Shown here piece by piece: positions 57,416 through 64,000 of a stretch of DNA of 64,000 nucleotides. The notes below the pieces were generated by a model. It was not told the DNA's origin. It saw only the letters and a program-made list of their open reading frames with translations, and ran no database searches. Each line of letters begins with the position of its first letter. The first letter of the stretch is position 1. The stretch is from Kaistella treverensis (GTDB lineage Bacteria > Bacteroidota > Bacteroidia > Flavobacteriales > Weeksellaceae). Where the stretch lies: assembly GCF_900114045.1 (NCBI RefSeq), contig NZ_FORQ01000004.1:124001-188000 (forward strand), written 5' to 3'. The translations under genes were made by a program, and so were the position numbers.

Positions 57416-58204
57416 ATGATTCACCAATTAGCTGCCGTAGACAAACGTGCAATTGTTCATAAAAACGTGACTATCGAGCCTTTCACCACCATCGCGGGCG
57501 ATGTGGAAATAGGCGAGGGCACATGGATAGGTCCGAACGTGACCATTATGGATGGTGCAAGAATTGGCAAAAACTGCCGCATTTTTCCGGGCACCGTTAT
57601 TTCTGCCATCCCGCAAGACTTAAAATTCGATGGTGAAGACACTCAGGTGATTATTGGTGACGGTACAACCTTGCGCGAATGCGTGACAGTAAACCGCGGT
57701 ACAAAAGCGTCAGGTCAAACCATTCTCGGTAAGGACTGCCTTATTATGGCAACTTCTCATATTGCACACGATTGCATCCTTGGAAATAATGTAATTATTG
57801 TGAACGGCTGCGGCATTGCGGGACACGTGGAGATTGGTGATTATACGGTTATGGGCGGCCTTTCAGCTGTGCATCAATTTGGTAAAATTGGGAAACATGT
57901 CATGATTTCCGGTGGAACTTTGGTCCGTAAAGATATTCCACCTTACGTAAAAGTAGCGCGCGAACCTATGACTTACGCGGGGATTAATTCTATCGGACTT
58001 CGCAGACGTGGTTTTAACAATGAGAAAATTTTCGAAATTCAGAAGATTTACCGCGCTATTTTTCAGATGAAAATGAACGTTTCTCAAGCGGCAAGTTACA
58101 TTGAAAAAGAAATGTTACCAACCGTGGAACGCGACGAAATTCTGGAATTTATCCGCAATTCCCCACGCGGAATCGTTAAAGGTTACGGAACCGGAAAAGA
58201 TTAA
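57416..58204 (+). CDS. lpxA: UDP-N-acetylglucosamine acyltransferase
   Basis: First acyltransferase of lipid A synthesis (262 aa). A left-handed beta helix from residue 5 to about 190, with the catalytic histidine region TSHIAHDCILGN (about 119-130) and GGLSAVHQFGKIG, is followed by a helical C-terminal domain (IFEIQKIYRAIFQ). The ATG directly follows the lpxC-fabZ stop, so the three genes form one operon. Confidence 0.94.
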   Translation: MIHQLAAVDKRAIVHKNVTIEPFTTIAGDVEIGEGTWIGPNVTIMDGARIGKNCRIFPGTVISAIPQDLKFDGEDTQVIIGDGTTLRECVTVNRGTKASGQTILGKDCLIMATSHIAHDCILGNNVIIVNGCGIAGHVEIGDYTVMGGLSAVHQFGKIGKHVMISGGTLVRKDIPPYVKVAREPMTYAGINSIGLRRRGFNNEKIFEIQKIYRAIFQMKMNVSQAASYIEKEMLPTVERDEILEFIRNSPRGIVKGYGTGKD

Positions 58205-58267
58205 AACAATAAAAAAATAAACAACAACCGTTAAGCAATAATCTTAACTTTTTATCCAAAGATTTAA

Positions 58268-58831
58268 ATGGCAACAAGCAACGATATTAAAAAAGGAATG
58301 TGTATCGAATATAGCAACGATATCTTCAAAATTATTGAATTTTTACACGTAAAACCCGGCAAAGGACCCGCTTTCGTTAGAACGAAAATGAAATCGGTAA
58401 CCAACGGAAAAGTTTTGGACAATACTTTTTCTGCGGGACATAAAATTGATGAAGTAAAAGTAACTACGCGAAAATTCCAGTATTTATACGAAGATGACAA
58501 CGGCTTCCACTTTATGAATAATGAGGATTTTTCTCAGATTTACTTAGACAAGGAAATGATTGAAAACGCACAGTTTATGAAAGCTGGTGAGGAAGTTACT
58601 ATCATTTTAAAAGAAGCTGATGAGTCTCCGTTGTCAGCGGAAATTCCACCAACAGTTTATTTGGACGTTATCGAAGCTGATCCGGGCGTAAAAGGAAATA
58701 CGGCGACCAACGCGCTGAAAAATGCCATTGTAGAAACCGGCGCACGCGTAATGGTACCATTGTTCATCGAAGCTGGAGATAAAATTAAAGTAAACACCGA
58801 AGACGGTTCATACTTGGAAAGAGTAAAATAA
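58268..58831 (+). CDS. efp: Translation elongation factor P
   Basis: EF-P (187 aa) relieves ribosome stalling at polyproline. Visible are the KOW-like N-terminal domain with the tip loop HVKPGKGPAFVRTK (about 28-41), two OB domains, and the C-terminal signature VMVPLFIEAGDKIKVNTEDG, here given as VPLFIEAGDKIKVNTEDG. It lies 63 bases after lpxA in its conserved flavobacterial place. Its stop codon lies in an R1 hairpin. Confidence 0.95.
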   Translation: MATSNDIKKGMCIEYSNDIFKIIEFLHVKPGKGPAFVRTKMKSVTNGKVLDNTFSAGHKIDEVKVTTRKFQYLYEDDNGFHFMNNEDFSQIYLDKEMIENAQFMKAGEEVTIILKEADESPLSAEIPPTVYLDVIEADPGVKGNTATNALKNAIVETGARVMVPLFIEAGDKIKVNTEDGSYLERVK

Positions 58832-58857
58832 GGCCGTTTTAGCGGCGAATTTTTTTG
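58825..58857. repeat. R1 hairpin repeat overlapping efp stop
   Basis: AAAATAAGGCCGTTTTAGCG then GCGAATTTTTTTG. The stem GCCG/CGGC is perfect, and the efp stop TAA is part of the A-rich arm. Confidence 0.7.
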
Positions 58858-58940
58858 GGCAGGTTTTTCCGCCTTCCGCTCCCAATCTTTTGCTCGTTCC
58901 TCGCAAAAGGATTTCCGCTCAAGTCGGGCTGCAAAGTCCG
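58855..58940. repeat. R2 GC-rich interspersed element, copy 2
   Basis: TGGGCAGGTTTTTCCGCCTT, CCGCTCCCAAT, an inner hairpin CTTTTGC ... GCAAAAG, then GGATTTCCGCTCAAGTCGGG. The inner stem recurs in copy 3 with a different loop. An R1 hairpin abuts it on the left. Confidence 0.75.
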
Positions 58941-58957
58941 CAATAAATATTTATAAA

Positions 58958-59860
58958 ATGACATTTGCACAACCTCAAACGCTGCAATCAATTGCTGAAT
59001 TAATCGGCGCTCAAATGGTGGGTGACCCGGATTTTCCGGTGCTTGGTACCAATGAAATTCACCGGGTAAAAAGTGGAGATATTGTATTTGTAAATCACCC
59101 GAAATATTACGAAAAAGCCTTAAAATCTGCCGCAACAATCATTTTGATCGACCAAATTGTTGACTGTCCCGAAGGAAAAGCACTTTTGGTTTCCGATGAT
59201 CCGTTTGGAGATTTCAATAAAATCAATCATCATTTCACTAAAATTACCAACTTCGGCGAAACTTTGCACGAGCTTGAAGTTGGCGAAAACACGCAAATCC
59301 ATCCTTCGGTTGTCATTGGAAATAATGTAAAAATTGGTCAAAACTGCGTCATATTTCCTAACGTAGTCATTGGCGACCGTACCGAAATAGGTGACAATGT
59401 CATCATTCAGTCAAATACGGTTTTAGGCGGTGACGCTTTTTATTACCGGAAAAAAGACGGAAATTTTGACCGTTTGATTTCTGTTGGAAATGTGGTCATT
59501 GCTGATAACGTTGAAATTGGAAACAACTGCACTATCGACCGTGGCGTTACTGATTCTACAGTAATTGGCGAAGGTTCGGTTTTAGATAATCAAATACAGA
59601 TCGGCCACGATACCGTCATTGGAAAAAAATGCCTGATTGCGTCCCAAACCGGCATTGCCGGCTGCTGCATCATTGAAGATGAGGTGACGATTTGGGGACA
59701 GGTTGGTATGGCGTCCGGCGTTCGTGTGGAATCCGGAACGGTACTTTTAGCAAAATGCGGCGTAAACCGCGATTTAAAAAAAGGAACTTATTTCGGACCG
59801 ATTGCAGAAGAATTCAAGCAGTATTTGCGCAAGGAAATCAAACTCAAAAATTTAAAATAA
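58958..59860 (+). CDS. Second LpxD-like N-acyltransferase
   Basis: A 300-aa LpxD paralogue: N-terminal domain (FPVLGTNEIHRVKSGDIVFV) and a beta-helix domain with the histidine motif IQIGHDTVIGKK near residue 215 and VIGDRTEIGDN hexads. It is shorter than the lpxD at 54994 and lacks the C-terminal helices. Two LpxD copies in this neighbourhood are common in Flavobacteriales as I recall; whether this one acts on lipid A or another UDP-sugar is unknown. Confidence 0.83.
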   Translation: MTFAQPQTLQSIAELIGAQMVGDPDFPVLGTNEIHRVKSGDIVFVNHPKYYEKALKSAATIILIDQIVDCPEGKALLVSDDPFGDFNKINHHFTKITNFGETLHELEVGENTQIHPSVVIGNNVKIGQNCVIFPNVVIGDRTEIGDNVIIQSNTVLGGDAFYYRKKDGNFDRLISVGNVVIADNVEIGNNCTIDRGVTDSTVIGEGSVLDNQIQIGHDTVIGKKCLIASQTGIAGCCIIEDEVTIWGQVGMASGVRVESGTVLLAKCGVNRDLKKGTYFGPIAEEFKQYLRKEIKLKNLK

Positions 59861-59875
59861 CGCCTGCTGTTCCTC

Positions 59876-59904
59876 TTTAATTCAATAATTATTGAGTAAT
59901 TTTG
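59876..59904 (+). promoter_or_regulatory. Promoter for sucD
   Basis: TTTA at 59876-59879 and TAATTTTG at 59897-59904 are 17 bases apart. The leader to ATG 59942 is about 30 A+T-rich bases. Confidence 0.55.
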
Positions 59905-59941
59905 TAAGCATTAAAAAATAAATAAATTTAAAAAATAAAAA

Positions 59942-60814
59942 ATGTCAGTATTAGTAAACAAAGATTCTAAAGTAATCGTACAAGGATTTACCGGAAACGA
60001 AGGAACTTTCCACGCAGGTCAGATGATTGAATACGGAACCAACGTTGTAGGCGGTGTAACTCCGGGAAAAGGTGGTTCTGAACATTTGGGAAAACCTGTT
60101 TTCAACACGGTAGCTGATGCTGTAGAAAAAGCGGGAGCCAACGTAAGTATTATTTTCGTTCCGCCTGCGTTTGCTGCAGACGCCATCATGGAAGCTGCTG
60201 AAGCTGGAATCAAAGTAATCGTATGTATTACCGAAGGAATTCCTGTTGCTGATATGGTAAAAGTTAAAGAATATTTAGCCGGCACAAGCTCCCGATTAAT
60301 CGGACCGAACTGCCCCGGAATCATCACTTCTGATGAAGCAAAAATCGGTATTATGCCAGGTTTCGTTTTCAAGAAAGGAAAAGTTGGTATCGTTTCCAAA
60401 TCCGGAACTTTAACTTACGAAGCTGCTGACCAGGTGGTGAAAGCCGGTTACGGAGTTTCTACTGCAATTGGTATTGGTGGTGACCCAATCATCGGAACGA
60501 CTACCAAGGAAGCTTTGGAATTATTCATCAACGATCCGGAAACTGAAGCGGTTGTTATGATTGGTGAAATCGGTGGAAACCTGGAAGCTGAAGCTGCACG
60601 TTGGTATAAAGAGTCAGGTTCTACAAAACCGGTTGTTGGTTTCATCGCTGGTCAAACTGCACCAAAAGGCCGCACAATGGGTCACGCGGGAGCAATCGTT
60701 GGTGGTGATGATGATACCGCACAGGCGAAAATGGCCATCATGAGAGAAAACGGAATCAACGTAGTAGATTCTCCGGCTGAAATCGGTTCTACTGTAGCGA
60801 AAGTTTTAGGATAA
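59942..60814 (+). CDS. sucD: Succinyl-CoA synthetase alpha subunit
   Basis: TCA-cycle enzyme subunit (290 aa) that binds CoA and carries the phosphohistidine. Visible are [54 protein letters not shown] and the phospho-His motif [10 protein letters not shown] near residue 246. The beta subunit gene is not in the window, which is usual for Flavobacteriales. It is followed 21 bases later by the barrel protein gene. Confidence 0.95.
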   Translation: MSVLVNKDSKVIVQGFTGNEGTFHAGQMIEYGTNVVGGVTPGKGGSEHLGKPVFNTVADAVEKAGANVSIIFVPPAFAADAIMEAAEAGIKVIVCITEGIPVADMVKVKEYLAGTSSRLIGPNCPGIITSDEAKIGIMPGFVFKKGKVGIVSKSGTLTYEAADQVVKAGYGVSTAIGIGGDPIIGTTTKEALELFINDPETEAVVMIGEIGGNLEAEAARWYKESGSTKPVVGFIAGQTAPKGRTMGHAGAIVGGDDDTAQAKMAIMRENGINVVDSPAEIGSTVAKVLG

Positions 60815-60835
60815 GACACAAAAAACACAAGTGGT

Positions 60836-61510
60836 ATGAAAAAAATTCTTTTAACTTCAGCCTTGGTCGCTTCCGTTGCTTTATCGGCGCAAATCGATTT
60901 TAGCAGTACACGTTTCGGTATTACGGGCGGTGGAACGTATTCGCGAATTACCAATGCACACAATCCGTCCGGAGCTTTATTTTCCGGTTACGGTGGCGTT
61001 TTGGCACTGATTCCGATTGACAGCCGCGACCAGTTTTACCTGCAACCAGGCGTGGAATATTTAGGCGCTGGTGAATCCGGTAAAAACAAAGATTTTAAAG
61101 GTGCAAGCGGTTACGATGCTATTTATGCGAATAATTACATCAGCGTTCCGTTGTATTTCAAAGGATTTTTCTCCGAAGCCGAATCAGAATTTTTTGCCCT
61201 TGCAGGCCCGAAATTTAATTTTTTGGTAAGCCAGAAGGTTACAGATTTGCCGGCTTCACGGCCATATTATGGCATTGAAGAACTGCCGCAATATCCGGGA
61301 GTTAACGGTAAAGCCAGCAGTTTTAATATGGCACTGGGCTTTGGACTTGGTTTTTCCTACCTCCGAAAACTCGAGATCACAGCGCGCTATGATCTGGGAC
61401 TTTCCAATACCTACAAAGGTCTGATGAACGAGCCGGGAACGGATCCAAGCATTGCGAAGAAAAAAACTGAGCAGGTTGTAAGTGCCGGATTGAGTTATAT
61501 ATTTAATTAA
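60836..61510 (+). CDS. PorT-like outer-membrane beta-barrel protein
   Basis: A 224-aa exported protein with a signal peptide (ILLTSALVASVALSAQ), alternating beta strands across the whole length, and a C-terminal aromatic residue region (SYIFN), fitting the OMP_b-brl/PorT-like family of small barrels. Its exact role is unknown; I do not claim it is PorT itself. It is probably cotranscribed with sucD and ends in a strong terminator. Confidence 0.78.
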   Translation: MKKILLTSALVASVALSAQIDFSSTRFGITGGGTYSRITNAHNPSGALFSGYGGVLALIPIDSRDQFYLQPGVEYLGAGESGKNKDFKGASGYDAIYANNYISVPLYFKGFFSEAESEFFALAGPKFNFLVSQKVTDLPASRPYYGIEELPQYPGVNGKASSFNMALGFGLGFSYLRKLEITARYDLGLSNTYKGLMNEPGTDPSIAKKKTEQVVSAGLSYIFN

Positions 61511-61512
61511 AA

Positions 61513-61551
61513 TTAAAAATTCCATCAAATCATTTTGATGGAATTTTTTTT
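61513..61551 (+). terminator. Intrinsic terminator after barrel gene
   Basis: AAAAATTCCATCAAA, loop TCA, TTTTGATGGAATTTTTTTT: a stem of about 14 pairs with a long T-run. Confidence 0.92.
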
Positions 61552-61553
61552 GC

Positions 61554-61587
61554 AAAAATTTGCCGTTAAAAGGTCGGATTTTTTAGG
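61554..61587. repeat. R1 hairpin repeat
   Basis: GCAAAAATTTGCCGTTAAAA then GGTCGGATTTTTT. It directly follows the terminator and abuts R2 copy 3. Confidence 0.65.
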
Positions 61588-61690
61588 AGCCGGGAACCTG
61601 CTTTGGCTACGCCGAACCACTTCGTTAGGTTTTCGCTATATCTTTTGCTCCGCTACGCTCCGCAAAAGGATGCCGCTGCAATCAGGGCTA
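61586..61690. repeat. R2 GC-rich interspersed element, copy 3
   Basis: GGAGCCGGGAACCTGC, an insert, then TCTTTTGC, a 13-base loop, GCAAAAGG, and ATGCCGCTGCAATCAGGGC. It has the same inner stem (CTTTTGC/GCAAAAG) as copy 2 with a different loop. Confidence 0.72.
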
Positions 61691-61724
61691 GAGTTTTAGC
61701 TAAACCGAATTATTTCAGCAAATA

Positions 61725-61869
61725 AAGATTTGCCATTAAAAGGGAAGATTTTTTCACTTTGAAAACATTGCGCTCGCTTCGCTCGCGCGGTTTACAGCTG
61801 TTCAAAAATTAGCCGTTAAAACAGCATTTTTATTCGCTTTGAAAACATTAGCGCTCGCTTCGCTCGCGC
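61725..61869. repeat. Tandem duplication of R1 plus GC-rich palindrome
   Basis: Two units of about 80 bases begin at 61725 and 61804. Each has an R1 hairpin, the linker CTTTGAAAACATT, and the palindrome GCGCTCGCTTCGCTCGCGC (about 61773-61791 and 61851-61869). Confidence 0.72.
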
Positions 61870-61886
61870 CGAAAAATCCATCAATA

Positions 61887-61917
61887 AAAAATTCCACCAA
61901 TCAATTTTGGTGGAATT
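61887..61917 (-). terminator. Intrinsic terminator of the ABC exporter operon
   Basis: On the - strand the sequence reads AATTCCACCAAAA, short loop, TTGGTGGAATTTTTTA: a stem of about 11 pairs with a T-run, 40 bases beyond the permease stop. Confidence 0.85.
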
Positions 61918-61924
61918 GTTATTT

Positions 61925-61963
61925 TAAAAAAATATGCCCTTAAAACAGCAAATTTTTTAGCTT
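61925..61963. repeat. R1 hairpin repeat abutting permease stop
   Basis: AAAAAAATATGCCCTTAAAA then CAGCAAATTTTTTAGC. On the - strand the permease stop TAA runs straight into the A-tract, as in xth. Confidence 0.7.
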
Positions 61964-63273
61964 CTGATCCATTTCCAAAGCTCCTTGGCGCTGGCTTTAT
62001 TTCCATACATCAAAATCCCAACGCGGTAAACTTTCGCCGCGATAAAGACCATTAACAACGTCGAAAGCAAGAGCAAAAGTACAGAAACCAAAATCTGCCA
62101 CACCGGAACACCAAACGGAATCCGCGCAATCATCGCCACCGGCGAGGTAAAAGGGATCATGGAAAGCCAGAAACCAAGCGGACCTTCGGGATTATTCATA
62201 ATTGTGAAGCTGCCGTACATTCCTAACATGAGCGGAATTATGGCAAATAAAGTAAACTGCTGCGTTTCAGTTTCATTGTCTACTGCCGAACCAATTGCAG
62301 CGTACATGGAGCTGTAAAAAATATAACCCAACAAAAAGAAAATGATGAAAACCGCGATAATCAGCGGGAAATTCATGTCGAGTAAAATGTGAGATATTTC
62401 GCCTGCCGTTTGCTTAAAATCAAATTTGTCAATCATCTCTGCTGACTGTTCACCGCCCGGAATTTGGTTTTTCACCGCGCTCAATCCGGTGTTCAAAAAT
62501 ACCGCTCCTAAAACCGCCATCGTAATCCAAATGCTGAACTGCGTTAAAGCCACCAAAGTCACACCTAAAATTTTTCCCATCATCAACTCAAAAGGTTTTA
62601 CCGAGGAAATAATGATTTCCACCACACGGTTGTTTTTTTCTTCCAAAACGCTGCGCATGACGCGCACGCCGTAAATGATGATGAACATGAAAACCGCGTA
62701 CATCAGCACCAGCGCGAGCCCTGATTTTACTCCGAAAGACAGGTCGCTGTCCGTGCTTTTATTATCGACGACATTTTTGGTGTTCAGCTCAAAATTCTTT
62801 TCCAGATCCGTCATTTGACTTTCCGAAATGCCGAGCGTTTTTATTTTTTCTGTTCTGATGATTTTTGCCAAATCCGAGGCTACCGTCGTTTTGGTGTCGA
62901 AGCCGATTTTTTTGTTGATCAGCAGCTTTGTATCTTTTTGTAACTGCTCATAATTATTGTTTTGCAGCGCCGGAATCACCAGTAAACCTTCAATTCCGTC
63001 CATGTCTTTCAGCGTGGCTTCGAGCGATTTTTCGTTTTGCGCAGGCACGAAAACATATTTTATCTGCGAATTTCCTTTCAGTTTATTTACAAAAAGTCCG
63101 CTTTTATCTACGACATTGAAAGTGCTTGAACTTTCATTGGCTTTAAACATAAAAGCGATCAAAAGACCGAAACCAATCATTAAAACCGGGCCCAAAAGCG
63201 TAAGAATAACAAAAGATTTTTTCTTAACCTGCGTTAGATATTCTCTTTTCGTAATCAGAAATATATTTCTCAT
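61957..63273 (-). CDS. ABC-2 type exporter permease (NatB-like)
   Basis: Membrane subunit (438 aa) with one N-terminal helix (FVILTLLGPVLMIGFGLLIAF), a large extracytoplasmic domain (about 50-185), and five to six C-terminal helices with VMRSVLEEKNNRVVEIIISS, the typical ABC-2 segment. It pairs with the ATPase encoded upstream (63295) and resembles sodium/drug exporter NatB; the substrate is not known. Confidence 0.87.
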   Translation of the reverse strand: MRNIFLITKREYLTQVKKKSFVILTLLGPVLMIGFGLLIAFMFKANESSSTFNVVDKSGLFVNKLKGNSQIKYVFVPAQNEKSLEATLKDMDGIEGLLVIPALQNNNYEQLQKDTKLLINKKIGFDTKTTVASDLAKIIRTEKIKTLGISESQMTDLEKNFELNTKNVVDNKSTDSDLSFGVKSGLALVLMYAVFMFIIIYGVRVMRSVLEEKNNRVVEIIISSVKPFELMMGKILGVTLVALTQFSIWITMAVLGAVFLNTGLSAVKNQIPGGEQSAEMIDKFDFKQTAGEISHILLDMNFPLIIAVFIIFFLLGYIFYSSMYAAIGSAVDNETETQQFTLFAIIPLMLGMYGSFTIMNNPEGPLGFWLSMIPFTSPVAMIARIPFGVPVWQILVSVLLLLLSTLLMVFIAAKVYRVGILMYGNKASAKELWKWIRS

Positions 63274-63294
63274 GAATTTTTTTTGTTGGATGGC

Positions 63295-64000
63295 TTAAAG
63301 TAAAATTTCCGCGTTTTGGTTTCCGCTTACGGCATTGATGAAGACTTCATTCATACTCGGAATTTTCTCGTCAAAAGACCGTATTTTTCCGACTTTCATT
63401 AACTCATTTAAAAGCAAATGCTGGTCACGGCCGTTTTTCAAATCAAAAGAAATCAGGTCATTTTCTGTAGAAAAATGCTGAATATCAAACTGGTTTTTAA
63501 ACAACTCGAAATGTTCTAAACTTACATCTGCCAGCGTTACATTAAAGATATTTTTCTTGAACTGTTCGCGTACGTCGAATACTTTTCCGTCCAGCACTTT
63601 TTTAGCCTGGTTGATGAGCGCCACGTAGTCGCACATTTCCTCCACACTTTCCATGCGGTGCGTAGAAAGGATAATGGTGGTGCCGTTTTTCTTTAAATTT
63701 AATATTTGGTCTTTGATGAGATTGGCGTTTACAGGATCGAAACCCGAAAACGGTTCGTCCAGAATCAGCAGTTTCGGTCGGTGCAAAACCGTCACTACAA
63801 ACTGTATTTTCTGCGCCATTCCTTTGGAGAGTTCACTCAGCTTTTTCTTCCACCACTGGTCGATTTCCAGCTGTTCAAACCAAAATTTTGCCTGCTGCAG
63901 CGCATCATTTTTAGACATTCCTTTCAGCTCACCAAAATATAAAATTTGGTCGCCAACACTCATATTTTTGTACAGACCGCGTTCTTCCGGCATATAACCG
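63295..64000 (-). CDS. ABC transporter ATP-binding protein (NatA-like), 5' part missing
   Basis: C-terminal part of the ATPase; the frame stays open to the window end, so the N-terminal Walker A is outside. Visible are YMPEERGLYKNMSVGDQI (Q-loop side), the signature LSKGMAQKIQFV, Walker B LLILDEPFSGFDP and the H-loop LSTHRMESVEEM. The last 90 residues form the extra C-terminal domain usual for NatA-like ATPases. The permease gene starts 21 bases after its stop. Confidence 0.9.
   Translation of the reverse strand, partial: GYMPEERGLYKNMSVGDQILYFGELKGMSKNDALQQAKFWFEQLEIDQWWKKKLSELSKGMAQKIQFVVTVLHRPKLLILDEPFSGFDPVNANLIKDQILNLKKNGTTIILSTHRMESVEEMCDYVALINQAKKVLDGKVFDVREQFKKNIFNVTLADVSLEHFELFKNQFDIQHFSTENDLISFDLKNGRDQHLLLNELMKVGKIRSFDEKIPSMNEVFINAVSGNQNAEILL

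Overview
The window looks like the chromosome of a flavobacterium of the Chryseobacterium/Kaistella group (Weeksellaceae, Bacteroidota). The grounds are repeated TAnnTTTG promoter boxes, a fused lpxC-fabZ gene, a PorX regulator, type IX secretion (T9SS) cargo tails, and the core order lpxD - lpxC/fabZ - lpxA - efp - lpxD2 - sucD. This placement is inference from content; no database was searched.

Region 1 (1-21163) is a surface-polysaccharide locus, all on the + strand. It opens with the 3' end of a Wzc-type tyrosine kinase and continues with nucleotide-sugar genes (WbpP-like epimerase, TviB/WbpO-like dehydrogenase, ugd), a Wzx flippase, and a strongly A+T-rich block of two GT2 enzymes and a hexapeptide protein. 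Four GT4-type glycosyltransferases follow, then a polysaccharide deacetylase coupled to a sugar formyltransferase, two tandem paralogous membrane proteins that resemble polymerases, and a PglA-PglC-PglD-like set with a second small phosphoglycosyl transferase. The uronic-acid genes suggest an acidic glycan.

Region 2 (21181-28646) interrupts the sugar genes. It holds lplA on the - strand, a five-unit array of a hairpin repeat, two paralogous secreted T9SS cargo proteins, and a small secreted protein with a C-terminal helix.

Region 3 (28736-48362) is a second polysaccharide locus. PglE- and PglF-like enzymes complete the bacillosamine route begun in region 1. They are followed by Wza, a full Wzc, a second Wzx, a WbsX/GH99-like protein, glycosyltransferases, a Wzy-like polymerase, a decayed epimerase pseudogene, a WbpV-like reductase with a WecA/WbpL-like initiating transferase, and rmlC-rmlB-rmlA. 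No rmlD is present in the window.

Region 4 (48502-64000) is core chromosome: rimO, an RlpA-like gene, xth, porX, an HD phosphohydrolase, the lipid A cluster with efp and a second LpxD, sucD, a PorT-like barrel, and an ABC-2 exporter cut by the window end. An A-tract/stem/T-tract hairpin repeat (called R1 here) recurs through this region. In five places it abuts a stop codon. I saw no R1 copy inside either polysaccharide locus; the only other copies are beside lplA.

Taken together, the window encodes the sugars, initiating transferases, flippases, polymerases and export apparatus for at least two surface glycans, along with lipid A enzymes, two T9SS cargo proteins and the T9SS regulator PorX. 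In related bacteria T9SS cargo is anchored to a lipopolysaccharide, so a functional link is plausible but not shown by sequence alone.
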